Source: Dyella sp. GSA-30
Lineage (GTDB): Bacteria; Pseudomonadota; Gammaproteobacteria; Xanthomonadales; Rhodanobacteraceae
Length of the DNA stretch: 64,000 nucleotides
NCBI RefSeq assembly: GCF_027924605.1
Contig: NZ_AP027042.1
Span: forward strand, 2,457,524-2,521,523
Direction of reading: 5' to 3'
A model generated the notes under the pieces. The model ran no database searches, had not been told where the DNA came from, and saw only the letters and a program-made list of their open reading frames with translations. Shown here piece after piece: positions 8,433-17,813 of the stretch. Position numbers and translations under genes: made by a program. Positions within the stretch are counted from its first letter, which is position 1. The number at the start of each line of letters is the position of its first letter.

Positions 8433-9635
8433 ATGTCAATACTTGATAAGAAAACGAAAGCAAAAAACGTGCTTGAGGCCCTGACCGTAGCCTCCACCGC
8501 CGAGCAGCAGGCGGCCGGCTACGCCGACACCCTGCGCGAGATCCTGCAGCAGCCGCAGACCTGGCAGGGCACGGCCGAGCTGGTGAACCGGCCAGAAGTC
8601 GCCCGTGTTTTTGCCCATGCGTTGGCCAACAAGCCCGCACACATCGTGCTGACCGGCTCGGGCAGCTCCATGTATATCGGCGAATCGATCGCCCCGACCT
8701 TGCAGGCCGGCCTGGCTGTTCCCGTGCAGGCGATTGCCGCCGGCACCTTGCTCACGCATTGGCGTGGCGTGCTGCCGCCCGGTTCGGGCTTGCTGGTGTC
8801 GCTCGCACGCTCGGGTGATAGCCCGGAAAGCTGCGGGGTGGTCAGCCGCTTGCTGGACGAGGCACCGGGTTGGCGCCACCTGGTCATTACCTGCAATGCC
8901 AAAGGCAAGCTCGCCACGCTCTATCGCGATGAGCCGCGCGTGGATGTGGTGGTGCTGGACGAGCGCACCAACGACCGCAGTCTGGTGATGACCAGCAGTT
9001 TTTCCAATCTGCTGTTGGCCGGTACGGGTTTGCTGCGCGACACCGCGAGCGCACTGCAACTCGACGCGCAGTCGCCGTTGGCGGAGAACGCGCAGCGTGT
9101 GTTTGATCGCTATGGCGATGCAATTGCCGAGATCGCGCAGCGCCCGATGACCTCGGCGGTGTATCTGGGCAGCGGTGGCGGCATCGGCGTTGCGCATGAA
9201 GCCGCGTTGAAAATGCTGGAGATGACTGGCGGCAAGGTCATCACGCTAGCGGAAACGTTTCTCGGCTTGCGGCATGGGCCGATGTCTTCCGTGCATCCAG
9301 GCACATTGATCGTGGCCTTCCTGTCGCCCGATGCGACGGTGCGCGGTTACGAGATCGACCTGTTGCGCGAGCTTTCGCGCAAGGGGCTGGGGCTGGGCAA
9401 ACTGATCGTCGGCGAAGGCATTCCTGCCGATCTGCTCGACGAGCGTGATGTAGCCATCGAGCTGCAGGGGCTTGGCACGCATGGCGAGGTACCCACATTG
9501 CTGGCGCACGTCGTGGTAGGTCAGTTGCTCGCTTTCTTCCGTTGCCTGCAGCTAGGCGACAAACCCGATACGCCATCGCAAGGCGTATTGACTCGCGTGG
9601 TGGGCGAGTTCGCGATTCACGGAGCGGCACCGTGA
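8433..9635 (+). CDS. agaS: SIS-domain sugar-phosphate isomerase/deaminase, AgaS-like
   Basis: 400 residues from ATG 8433; an in-frame ATG at 8403 is less likely. Two SIS domains are visible: the first with IVLTGSGSSMYIGES, LLVSLARSGDSPESCG and LVITCNAKGKL, the second with AVYLGSGGGIGVAHEAALKMLEMTGGK and LRHGPMS. This is the AgaS layout, related to the isomerase half of GlmS. AgaS acts on galactosamine-6-phosphate, giving tagatose-6-phosphate in the GalN/GalNAc pathway. The stop overlaps the GTG start of the next kinase by 4 bases, so they are coupled. The symbol is by similarity; the true substrate is not proven. Confidence 0.82.
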   Translation: MSILDKKTKAKNVLEALTVASTAEQQAAGYADTLREILQQPQTWQGTAELVNRPEVARVFAHALANKPAHIVLTGSGSSMYIGESIAPTLQAGLAVPVQAIAAGTLLTHWRGVLPPGSGLLVSLARSGDSPESCGVVSRLLDEAPGWRHLVITCNAKGKLATLYRDEPRVDVVVLDERTNDRSLVMTSSFSNLLLAGTGLLRDTASALQLDAQSPLAENAQRVFDRYGDAIAEIAQRPMTSAVYLGSGGGIGVAHEAALKMLEMTGGKVITLAETFLGLRHGPMSSVHPGTLIVAFLSPDATVRGYEIDLLRELSRKGLGLGKLIVGEGIPADLLDERDVAIELQGLGTHGEVPTLLAHVVVGQLLAFFRCLQLGDKPDTPSQGVLTRVVGEFAIHGAAP

Positions 9636-10567
9636 GTTCCGCGGCCAAGCGCATCCTGGTGGTTGGCGAGATCAATGTCGATCTCGTCTTCAAGGGCCTG
9701 GGCGGTGCACCGACGCCGGGCCAGGAAGTGCTGGCCGACGATATGCTGATGACACCCGGCAGCTCATCCATGATCTGCGCGATGGGCCTAGCGCGACTGG
9801 GCGATCCGGTAACTTTTCACGGCAAGCTTGGCGATGACGCCTGGGGTCACTATTGCCTGGGTGCCCTGCGTGGTGCAGGTATCGATACCGACTCCCTGCG
9901 CCCGGACGCTTCACTGCGTACGGGTGTTACCGTGTCGCTGTCGACCCAGCAGGATCGCGCGCTGGTGACCTATGCCGGTGCAATTGCCGACTTGCGTGCA
10001 GAGGAAGTCAGCGATGCGCTCTTGGCGCAGGCCGATCATCTGCATGTGTCGTCGTTCTATCTGCAGGAAGCGCTGCGACCGCGGTGCAAGGCGCTGTTCG
10101 AGCGCGCTAGCGCAGCGGGCCTGACCACATCACTCGATCCGGGTTTCGATCCGCGCCGCATCTGGGGCGTGGACCTGATCGACACGTTGCAGGCGGTCGA
10201 TCTGTTTTTGCCCAACGAAGACGAGTTGCTGGCGATCACCGGCAAGGACTCGATTGCCGACGCGTTGTATGCCCTGGTTAACGGGCGCACGCGCACGGTG
10301 GTCAAACGCGGCAGACTCGGCTGCGTAACGCTTGACGGTGGCGATTTGCTCAATGTGCCGGCTTACGATATCGACGCTGTCGATAGCACCGGCGCGGGTG
10401 ATTCTTTCGACGCGGGCTTTTTGCACGCATGGCTGCGCGATATACCCCTGATCGAATGTCTGCGCTGGGGCAGCGCGTGCGGCAGCCTGTCCACGCGCGG
10501 TATCGGCGGTACGACGCGACAGGCGACCGAGGCCGAAGCCATCGCCTTGCTGGCCGCATCGGCATGA
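9632..10567 (+). CDS. PfkB-family sugar kinase
   Basis: 311 residues from GTG 9632, overlapping the previous stop (GTGA). The frame is open further upstream, but that part lies over the isomerase gene. It starts ILVVGEINVDLVF, has the small-lid region PGSSSMICAMGLARLG and ends with the ribokinase signature DSTGAGDSFDAGF, where the Asp is the catalytic base. It phosphorylates a sugar or sugar phosphate with ATP. It is followed by another PfkB-type kinase with a 4-base overlap. One of the pair may act on the free sugar and the other on the 6-phosphate. Confidence 0.88.
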   Translation: MSSAAKRILVVGEINVDLVFKGLGGAPTPGQEVLADDMLMTPGSSSMICAMGLARLGDPVTFHGKLGDDAWGHYCLGALRGAGIDTDSLRPDASLRTGVTVSLSTQQDRALVTYAGAIADLRAEEVSDALLAQADHLHVSSFYLQEALRPRCKALFERASAAGLTTSLDPGFDPRRIWGVDLIDTLQAVDLFLPNEDELLAITGKDSIADALYALVNGRTRTVVKRGRLGCVTLDGGDLLNVPAYDIDAVDSTGAGDSFDAGFLHAWLRDIPLIECLRWGSACGSLSTRGIGGTTRQATEAEAIALLAASA

Positions 10568-11523
10568 TTACTGTCGCCGGTTTCAATACGGCGATCGATC
10601 GCTTGATGCGTGTCGAGCAGTTTCGAGCCGGCGAGGTCAGTCGTGCGCTGGACGAGCGTGTTTATCCGGGCGGCAAGGGCATGCACGTGGCGCAGACCAT
10701 TGCGGCGCTCGGCGAACGCGTGCAACTGGTCGGCCTGGTCGATAAGGCGCATCGAAATTTGATCACGCAGCGCATGGCCGAGCGTGGCGTGTTGTTCCAT
10801 GGTGTCGAGATTGGCGAGGATCTACGCCTCTGTATCGCCGTGCAGGACGCTGCCGGCGCTGTTACCGAAGTGTTGGGGCGTGGGCCGTTGCTGACAGAGC
10901 GCCAGTGCGAAGCACTGCGCTCTGCTTTTTGGCGCGCAGTGGACGAGAGCGAGCTGGCGGTTCTATCGGGGAGCCTGCCGCGCGGGATGTTACCGACGAC
11001 CTATGCCTCGCTGGCCGAGGGAGTGCGCCATTTCGGCAAACGTTGTCTGGTCGATGCCAGTGGCGACGCGTTGCAGCAGGCCGTTGCCGCAGCACCCTAT
11101 CTGGTCAAGCCCAACCGCGATGAAGCCATTGCGCTGTTGGGTTATGCCATCGACGGTATCGATTCGGCAGCCCAAGCTGCATGCGATCTGCATGCACGCG
11201 GCATTGCCATGCCGGTGGTGTCGATGGGTGCGCTGGGCGCCATCGCCGCGGATACCGAAGGCGCGTGGCACGCGGAACTGTCGATAGAACAGGCACGCAA
11301 CACCGTGGGCTCGGGTGATTGTCTGCTGGCGGGGCTGGCCGTGGGCATTCACCGCGGCATGCCGCTGGCCGACGCGCTGGCGTTGGGTGTGGCCTGCGGT
11401 GCCGCCAATGCATTGAACGAAGAAACAGGTTTTGTCGAACGCGACACGGTCGAGGCCTTGCTGCCTCGCGTGCGCGTGCGGCGTGTCACAGGGGACAAGC
11501 CGTCGGTGATCCACCAGCACTGA
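10564..11523 (+). CDS. PfkB-family kinase, 1-phosphofructokinase/tagatose-6-phosphate kinase type
   Basis: 319 residues from ATG 10564, overlapping the previous stop (ATGA). MITVAGFNTAIDRLM and GGKGMHVAQTIAALG at the N-terminus are typical of the FruK/LacC branch (usual motif GGKGxNVA). NTVGSGDCLLAGLAVG near the C-terminus supplies the anion hole and catalytic Asp. Such enzymes make fructose- or tagatose-1,6-bisphosphate, the substrate for the class I aldolase encoded divergently. Third gene of the coupled isomerase-kinase-kinase operon. Confidence 0.88.
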   Translation: MITVAGFNTAIDRLMRVEQFRAGEVSRALDERVYPGGKGMHVAQTIAALGERVQLVGLVDKAHRNLITQRMAERGVLFHGVEIGEDLRLCIAVQDAAGAVTEVLGRGPLLTERQCEALRSAFWRAVDESELAVLSGSLPRGMLPTTYASLAEGVRHFGKRCLVDASGDALQQAVAAAPYLVKPNRDEAIALLGYAIDGIDSAAQAACDLHARGIAMPVVSMGALGAIAADTEGAWHAELSIEQARNTVGSGDCLLAGLAVGIHRGMPLADALALGVACGAANALNEETGFVERDTVEALLPRVRVRRVTGDKPSVIHQH

Positions 11524-11620
11524 CAACAACAAGACGGCCGCTCATGGGCGCCGTCGCGACATACCGAGGTTACTGCAGCAGCAGCTCAGGACATCGGGCA
11601 ACACCGGGAGGAGGGTTGTA

Positions 11621-14617
11621 ATGCGTTTTAACCAACAGAAGTGCGTTCGCGCAGGCGTACGCTTGTCCCCATTCGCAGCTTGCCTGATGCTGGCCCTGGG
11701 CGGTCTTGCGTTTGTTCACGACGCCATTGCGCAGGATGCAAATGCGCCTGCCTCGACGGCGCCGGACAAGGCGAAGAATCTGCAGCAGATCACGGTGACC
11801 GGCTCGAACATCCGCAGCGTGGATGTGGCAGACGCACAGCCGCTGATTACCATCAGCGCCGCCGATATTCAGCGCCAGGGTTTTGCTACTGTCGGCCAGA
11901 TCCTGCAGAACGTTTCCGCAGCGGCGACGCCCGATCTGAGTACCTCCGCGCCGGGCGATCTGGGCCCCAACCAGGGTGGCCAGTTCATCAACCTGCGTGG
12001 ATTGGGCGCGCCGCGCACGCTGGTCTTGCTCAATGGGCAACGTATCGGCGCAGCGCATGGTGGCTACACCAATATCAATGTGATTCCCGCGTCGGTGATC
12101 GACCGCATCGAAGTGCTCGCTACCGGGGCATCGGCGGTCTATGGTTCGGACGCGATCGCCGGCGTGGTGAACATCATCACGCGCAAGGATTTCAACGGCG
12201 TCGAAATCGACACCTATAACGGCATGTATGCGCCGCATAGCGACGGCAAGCAGAACCAGTACAGCGTGACGGCTGGCAAGAGCGGGGAGCGCGGCGGCAT
12301 CGTGATCAGTGCTTCGTATCAGAAGCAGGACCCGGTCTGGGCGGGCGATCGCAGTTTTTCGAGCTATCCGTGGACCGACCGGCATCCGTACTACGGCTTG
12401 AGCTATACCAAGCCGAATGGCTTGATCACCAATGCACCAGGCGGGCGCGTGGTGCTCAATCCCGGTGGCGATTCGCGCAATATCGCCGACTACAGCCCAT
12501 TCATGCCGCAGAAATTCAATGGTGCCGGCGATATCGGCAGCCTCGCCGATGCCGGCTCGTATACGTATAACAACAACAGCGGCAAGCAGTCGATGCTGCG
12601 TACCGCCGACACCACCAAGAATCTGTACATCGATGCGCATCTGAACCTCACGTCCAATCTGACAGCGAAGTTCAACTACGGATACAACATCGATCGCGAG
12701 TACGCGCAGTCGGGTTACTCCACACTCTACAGCGGCATGGGCAGCAACCTGGCCTATCCGTCGACGCTCGACCCCAACAGCTACTACAACCCGCTGCCGG
12801 GGCAGGCGACCAAGTTCTATCGCCGCATGGCGGATCTGCAGTACGCCAACCAGAGCTACAACAACCCGACCAACTACCGTTACAGCCTGGGACTGGAAGG
12901 CAACTTCACTATCGGTGACGACCACACCTTCAATTGGGACGTCTACCACTACGACAGCAAGATCAAGGGCATCAACACGCGCCCGGGGTACTTCGACCTG
13001 GTCAAGGTGCAGCAGGGCCTGGGTCCCTCGTTCATGGGTGGCGATGGTGTCGTGCATTGCGGCACGCCTGGCAATGTGATCGCCGGCTGCGTACCGATCA
13101 ATCCGCTGGCCGGGCCGGGTGGCTTCACCAAGCAGATGCTCGACTACCTGGCGATCAGCAGCGTCGAGCGTTACGGCAGTCGCGAGCAGGCTACAGCGGC
13201 CGATATCACAGGCAACCTGTTTCCGTTGCCAGGCGGCGATCTGACCTTCGCGACCGGCATCCAGCATCGCCGTGTTTCCGGTTACGACGATCCGGACGCC
13301 TATGCGCAGCAAGGACTATCCAGCGATGGCGGCGTGCTGTCCAACAGTGGCGAGTACAGCCTCAACGAAGCCTATGTGGAGTTGAACGCGCCGCTGCTTA
13401 AAGACTTGCCGGGCGCACAGAGCCTGAGCCTGGACGTGGCGCGCCGTCATTCCGACTACAGCAACTTCGGCATCACCAACAACAATGCATTCAAGCTGAC
13501 GTGGCAGCCGATCGAGGACCTGCTGGTACGTGCGAGTTACGGCACCGGTTTCCGCGCGCCCACGGTCAACGATCTCTATCAAGGCCGTTATCCGGCCGGT
13601 ACGTTCACCGACCCCTGCGATGCGGTGTATGGCCCTGGCGCCTACGGCAACAACGCCACAGTTGCCCAGCGATGTCTGAGCGGCTACGGCGGTATCGCTG
13701 GCGTGCCGGCCGATTTCCGCCAGGTCGACGTGAGCGGCCAGCCGATCACGACCGCCAGCGGCAGTGGTGCGGTGCCCACCACCAATTTCACCGGCGGCAA
13801 CGTCAACCTGAAGCCGGAGACTTCGTACAACTCGCAGTTCGGGTTCGTCTACAGCCCAAGCTGGCTGCAGGGTTTCAACCTGAGCGTCGACTACTGGCGC
13901 TACAACATCCGCAACCTGATCACCGGCATCGGCAACGACCAGGTACTGGCCAATTGCTATCAGTACGGCATGGCCGACGCATGCAACCAGTTCCAGCGCC
14001 AGCCGGGCACGGGTCAGATCTACAACCTGCTGAACCTGGAAACCAACGCGGGCTGGCAGAAGACCAGCGGTTACGATTTCTCGGTGGCTTATGCGTTGCC
14101 TGAGTACGCGTTCGGCCGCATCAAGGCGAACCTGAGCGGTACGTATGTCAGCCGCTTCGATACCTTGCCGACGATCGGTTCCGCCGTCGTCAACGGAGCC
14201 GGCATCTCGTCGAATGTCACAGCCACGTCGGTGTGGCGCCTGCGTGGCAACCTGACCTTGAACTGGGAATGGCGTGACTTCGGCGCGAGCTGGACCATGC
14301 GCTATTTCTCGCCGTTGAAGGCGCCATGTGCATTCACCGATGGACGCAGCGCCTTCCCGTGCAGTCTGCCTGATTACTACGCTGCCGGTGTCGGCACGCA
14401 GCCGATGACGCAGATCGGCTCGGTCACTTTCCACGATCTGCAGCTGTACTGGAACGCACCGTGGAAGGGCACGATCTCGGTCGGCGCCAACAACCTCTTC
14501 AATCGCGTCGGGCCGTACGTGTACGGCGGTTATGCCGGCAGCGACACGCCCTACAACTACAACGCCTCGTACGACATCGGTCGCTACGTCTACGTGCGTT
14601 ACCAACAGCGCTTCTGA
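11621..14617 (+). CDS. TonB-dependent outer-membrane receptor
   Basis: 998 residues, with GGAGGAGGG ahead of the ATG. Signal peptide of about 38 residues ends in Ala-Ile-Ala. A TonB-box-like ITVTGSNI lies near residue 55, followed by the plug (ISAADIQRQGFATVGQILQN, INLRGLGAPRTLVLLNGQRIG, IDRIEVLATGASAVYGSDAIAG) and a 22-strand barrel ending in aromatic YVRYQQRF. It imports a bulky ligand across the outer membrane using TonB energy. Position after the sugar operon and before two glycosidases suggests an oligosaccharide rather than a siderophore. About 95 bp separate it from the kinase gene. Confidence 0.93.
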   Translation: MRFNQQKCVRAGVRLSPFAACLMLALGGLAFVHDAIAQDANAPASTAPDKAKNLQQITVTGSNIRSVDVADAQPLITISAADIQRQGFATVGQILQNVSAAATPDLSTSAPGDLGPNQGGQFINLRGLGAPRTLVLLNGQRIGAAHGGYTNINVIPASVIDRIEVLATGASAVYGSDAIAGVVNIITRKDFNGVEIDTYNGMYAPHSDGKQNQYSVTAGKSGERGGIVISASYQKQDPVWAGDRSFSSYPWTDRHPYYGLSYTKPNGLITNAPGGRVVLNPGGDSRNIADYSPFMPQKFNGAGDIGSLADAGSYTYNNNSGKQSMLRTADTTKNLYIDAHLNLTSNLTAKFNYGYNIDREYAQSGYSTLYSGMGSNLAYPSTLDPNSYYNPLPGQATKFYRRMADLQYANQSYNNPTNYRYSLGLEGNFTIGDDHTFNWDVYHYDSKIKGINTRPGYFDLVKVQQGLGPSFMGGDGVVHCGTPGNVIAGCVPINPLAGPGGFTKQMLDYLAISSVERYGSREQATAADITGNLFPLPGGDLTFATGIQHRRVSGYDDPDAYAQQGLSSDGGVLSNSGEYSLNEAYVELNAPLLKDLPGAQSLSLDVARRHSDYSNFGITNNNAFKLTWQPIEDLLVRASYGTGFRAPTVNDLYQGRYPAGTFTDPCDAVYGPGAYGNNATVAQRCLSGYGGIAGVPADFRQVDVSGQPITTASGSGAVPTTNFTGGNVNLKPETSYNSQFGFVYSPSWLQGFNLSVDYWRYNIRNLITGIGNDQVLANCYQYGMADACNQFQRQPGTGQIYNLLNLETNAGWQKTSGYDFSVAYALPEYAFGRIKANLSGTYVSRFDTLPTIGSAVVNGAGISSNVTATSVWRLRGNLTLNWEWRDFGASWTMRYFSPLKAPCAFTDGRSAFPCSLPDYYAAGVGTQPMTQIGSVTFHDLQLYWNAPWKGTISVGANNLFNRVGPYVYGGYAGSDTPYNYNASYDIGRYVYVRYQQRF

Positions 14618-14763
14618 TGCATCAGTTCGCGGCGACGACCTGGGGAGGTCCGCCGCGAACGCATTGAACGTCTCAGGCCGCGGGGAGGAACTCGTGGCGT
14701 ATTCGCAGAGGGATGTCGCAGGGGATCTGGCGACGCTTTCTAAATCCACCAACGAGGCATGGC

Positions 14764-17754
14764 ATGAACAACGTAAGGGGAAGGCGCGGGTGTTGTAGCA
14801 AAACCGTGTTGGCGATGGGGTTGTTGATGGCCTTGGGTGCCGGAGTGACGCAGGCACAATCCATTACCGGTGGTCTTTATGGCAAGGAGCCCGGCGGTGC
14901 CGATGTCACCGTGGCGGTCGACAGCACGGCCACGGGCTATCACAAGGAGCTGCATCCGGATGCGGATGGGCGTTATACGCTGGCTGGATTGAACCCTGGC
15001 CGTTACACGGTGACGATTTCGCAAGGTGGCCAGGAAGTCGGTAAGCGGGATGTGGTGGTGACGCCGAACGTGCAGACGCCGGTGGCAGCGCTGTCGACGG
15101 CGGCTGTGACAGCCGGCTCGCCCAAGGCTTCGACGCTGTCAGGCATCAATGTGAATGCGAACACGATCAATTCGGACATTGTTCCCATTGATGTGAGCAC
15201 GCCACAGCTTGCGAGCAACTACAACATGGCGCTGGTCAACCAGCTGCCGACCGGTCGTAGCTTCGAAAGCATTGCCCTGCTCAAGTCCAATGTACGCTAC
15301 GACAACCAGACCACGCAGCTGGTGCAGATCGGCGGTGCGAGTCCGGCAGAAAACCGTTATTACTACAACGAATTCGATACCACCTATGACTATAACGGTC
15401 TGGGTACGACCAAGCTGCCGGATGAAGCGGTGAGCTCGGTTCAGGTCATTTCGAGTAACGGCACGACCACCTGGACCAGTTCTACCGGCGGTATTCTCGC
15501 CGGTACGGTTCGCCAGGGAACGAATCATTTCCAGGCCGGCTACTCGCTGTACTTCACGCCGCCGACCTCGCGCTTGCTCAATCCGCGCCAACGCGACTCG
15601 TTCGATTCCCAGGGCAACTACTACAACTACGACAGCGCCAATACGCACGCGGCGAATGTGGCCAGTCAGTACCTGTGGGCATCGGGTGCGTTGATCAAAG
15701 ACCGACTGTTCTTCTTCGCGTTATTGGGTAACTCGCCGAACAATCAAAGCACCACCAATAGCCAGACGTTCCATACGAATGCGACAAGTCGGAACAAGAA
15801 CGGTCTGCTGAATCTGACCTGGAACATCAACAACGATCAAAGCCTGAATATTGTTGGCAATCGTAGCTGGAAGGACACCTTCAACAACCAGTACTCCCTG
15901 AGCCGTGATTACGATCCGAGTTCGGCAGGCAAGTATTTCGGTTGGAATGCCACTCATGTCAAAGATCAGTTCCTGATCGGGAACTACAACTGGCAGATCA
16001 ACGACACGATGAGCCTGCGTCTGATGGGCGGCTATTTGAGCGAGTCCTCGCTCAGTCCAACGTCGACCAGCGGTAGCGGTCTGCCCTATGTGACCGAAGT
16101 GGATCCGGTTACCCAGAAGTCGCGCAACATTGGCCTGACCACCGAAGCCAATCAGCTATTCCCGTTCGAGTACTGGCGCCGCGGTTTCAAGGGGGATTTC
16201 ACCTGGAACCTTGGCGATCACAAGGTCACTATCGGTGCCGAGCATTACAAGCACTACATCAATAACACCATCGCAACCAGTCAAGGTGGTGATTGGACCT
16301 ACCATACACAGCCCGGCGCGGTACTGCCCAATGGCTCGGTCGTGCCAGGCGACGGGCGCTATGTGGATCAGTTCTTCGAAAGCACGGGCGGTGCCTTCTA
16401 TACCGTCAACAAGGCGTTCTACGCGGACGATTATTGGCAGGTCGCCGATCGCTGGGTCATTTACGGCGGTATGCGCTTCGACACCTTCATCAACAAGAAC
16501 GTCAATGGCCAGAACATCTGGCATATGCCCATTACTTCGCCACGTTTGGGTGTTTCCTGGGACGTCCACGGCGACAGCAGCATGAAGCTGGGCGCCAATC
16601 TTGGAAAGTACGCGCTATCGATACCTTCGAGCGTCAATAACGGCGCGGCAGGTGCCGTGTACGAGTGGCATCGTTACTTTACGTATACCGGTCGCGATCC
16701 TTCGACTCAGGCGCCGACGGGTTTGACTCAGATAGGGCCGCAGTCGACCTTGATCGACGGCCTTGCGCCCAGCGCGAATAACGTGGCCACCTCAAATATC
16801 AAGGCGCCGTACCAGTACGAGTTCCAGGTCTATATGCAGAACACGATCGGGACGAGCTGGACCACCTTGACGGAACTGGGCTTCAGTTCGCTCAAGCGGA
16901 TCATCGACGACACCTGTTACAACCAGGGCATTACCGACTATGCACGGGCCCACGGTTATCCCGATTACACCGACGCCAGCGGCTGTCCGATGTTCAACCC
17001 GGGCATTGCACAGGTATTTACACGCGACTACCGTGGTGACGGGAAGCTGGAGTCGCTGACGATTCCTGGAAACGTGTTTGGCCCCGCACCCGCGCGAAAG
17101 TACGCGCATGTGACGCTTGAGGCGACCCACGTGCGCAACTCCGAGGAGCCCTGGTTCCTCGACGTGAGCTATACCTGGGCGCACCTTTACGGCAACGACG
17201 ATGGTCTGCTTAACCTGGGTACGCGTACCGGTGGTGGTCCCGGCGAGCAGATCTATTGGGATTTCCCTGGCCTGATGGAGCACGACAACGGTCCGTTGGC
17301 CGGCGACATCCGCCATGCGCTCAATATCAACGGCGTCTACTACTTCAATACCGGCTTGCGCATCGGCAGCACGTTGACGATGCATACGGGTACCCCGCTG
17401 AGTTGCCTGGGAACCTATCCGGATGTAAACAACCCCGCGTCGCTCTACGGTGCGGCGAGCCACTATTGCAACAACGTGCCGTCGCCACTGGGCAGCGCAG
17501 GACGGCTTCCGTTTTTCTGGCAATGGAATCTCGGCGTGGGTTATGACTGGGCGATCGATTCGGACAATCACCTGAGTCTCGATGTGCAGATTCAGAACGT
17601 CACCAATCGTCAGGGGCGGATCGATTCCAATCAGCTCTATGACACCGGTAGCTTTCAGGACAACGGTGCGCCGATTCTCAACCCGAGCTATGGTGCCGCC
17701 ACCTGGCAGGTGCCGCGTACGACGCAGCTGGTGCTGCGCTATACCTTTCAGTAA
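14764..17754 (+). CDS. TonB-dependent receptor with N-terminal CarboxypepD_reg-like domain (Oar-like)
   Basis: 996 residues from ATG 14764; an in-frame ATG at 14713 is less likely. Signal peptide MNNVRGRRGCCSKTVLAMGL onward ends near Thr-Gln-Ala-Gln. Residues about 30-110 form a carboxypeptidase-regulatory-like beta-sandwich (GRYTLAGLNPGRYTVTIS). Then come a plug region (VNQLPTGRSFESIALLKS, AENRYYYNEFDTTYDYNG) and a long barrel ending QLVLRYTFQ. This Oar/OmpA-like layout is common in xanthomonad glycan loci. It follows the first receptor in the same direction, and the pair probably take up related ligands. Confidence 0.92.
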   Translation: MNNVRGRRGCCSKTVLAMGLLMALGAGVTQAQSITGGLYGKEPGGADVTVAVDSTATGYHKELHPDADGRYTLAGLNPGRYTVTISQGGQEVGKRDVVVTPNVQTPVAALSTAAVTAGSPKASTLSGINVNANTINSDIVPIDVSTPQLASNYNMALVNQLPTGRSFESIALLKSNVRYDNQTTQLVQIGGASPAENRYYYNEFDTTYDYNGLGTTKLPDEAVSSVQVISSNGTTTWTSSTGGILAGTVRQGTNHFQAGYSLYFTPPTSRLLNPRQRDSFDSQGNYYNYDSANTHAANVASQYLWASGALIKDRLFFFALLGNSPNNQSTTNSQTFHTNATSRNKNGLLNLTWNINNDQSLNIVGNRSWKDTFNNQYSLSRDYDPSSAGKYFGWNATHVKDQFLIGNYNWQINDTMSLRLMGGYLSESSLSPTSTSGSGLPYVTEVDPVTQKSRNIGLTTEANQLFPFEYWRRGFKGDFTWNLGDHKVTIGAEHYKHYINNTIATSQGGDWTYHTQPGAVLPNGSVVPGDGRYVDQFFESTGGAFYTVNKAFYADDYWQVADRWVIYGGMRFDTFINKNVNGQNIWHMPITSPRLGVSWDVHGDSSMKLGANLGKYALSIPSSVNNGAAGAVYEWHRYFTYTGRDPSTQAPTGLTQIGPQSTLIDGLAPSANNVATSNIKAPYQYEFQVYMQNTIGTSWTTLTELGFSSLKRIIDDTCYNQGITDYARAHGYPDYTDASGCPMFNPGIAQVFTRDYRGDGKLESLTIPGNVFGPAPARKYAHVTLEATHVRNSEEPWFLDVSYTWAHLYGNDDGLLNLGTRTGGGPGEQIYWDFPGLMEHDNGPLAGDIRHALNINGVYYFNTGLRIGSTLTMHTGTPLSCLGTYPDVNNPASLYGAASHYCNNVPSPLGSAGRLPFFWQWNLGVGYDWAIDSDNHLSLDVQIQNVTNRQGRIDSNQLYDTGSFQDNGAPILNPSYGAATWQVPRTTQLVLRYTFQ

Positions 17755-17763
17755 GTCACCTGG

Positions 17764-17787
17764 GGCGGTGATCATGTGATCACCGCC
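17764..17787 (+). promoter_or_regulatory. Perfect 11-bp inverted repeat before glycosidase gene
   Basis: GGCGGTGATCA, two bases, TGATCACCGCC. It lies 9 bases after the receptor stop and 26 bases before the preferred glycosidase start. There is no T-tract, so it may be an operator (core TGATCA-TG-TGATCA) or an RNA processing/stability hairpin rather than a terminator. Confidence 0.5.
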
Positions 17788-17813
17788 TCAACATGCAAAT
17801 GAGGTTTGAAAGC

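Noticed and set aside
11570-13312. 580-codon open frame opposite the first TonB receptor
   Set aside because: Antisense to a certain receptor gene, with biased composition only.
14713-14763. Longer start for the Oar-like receptor
   Set aside because: Adds 17 residues before a normal signal peptide; the ATG at 14764 gives a standard export signal.
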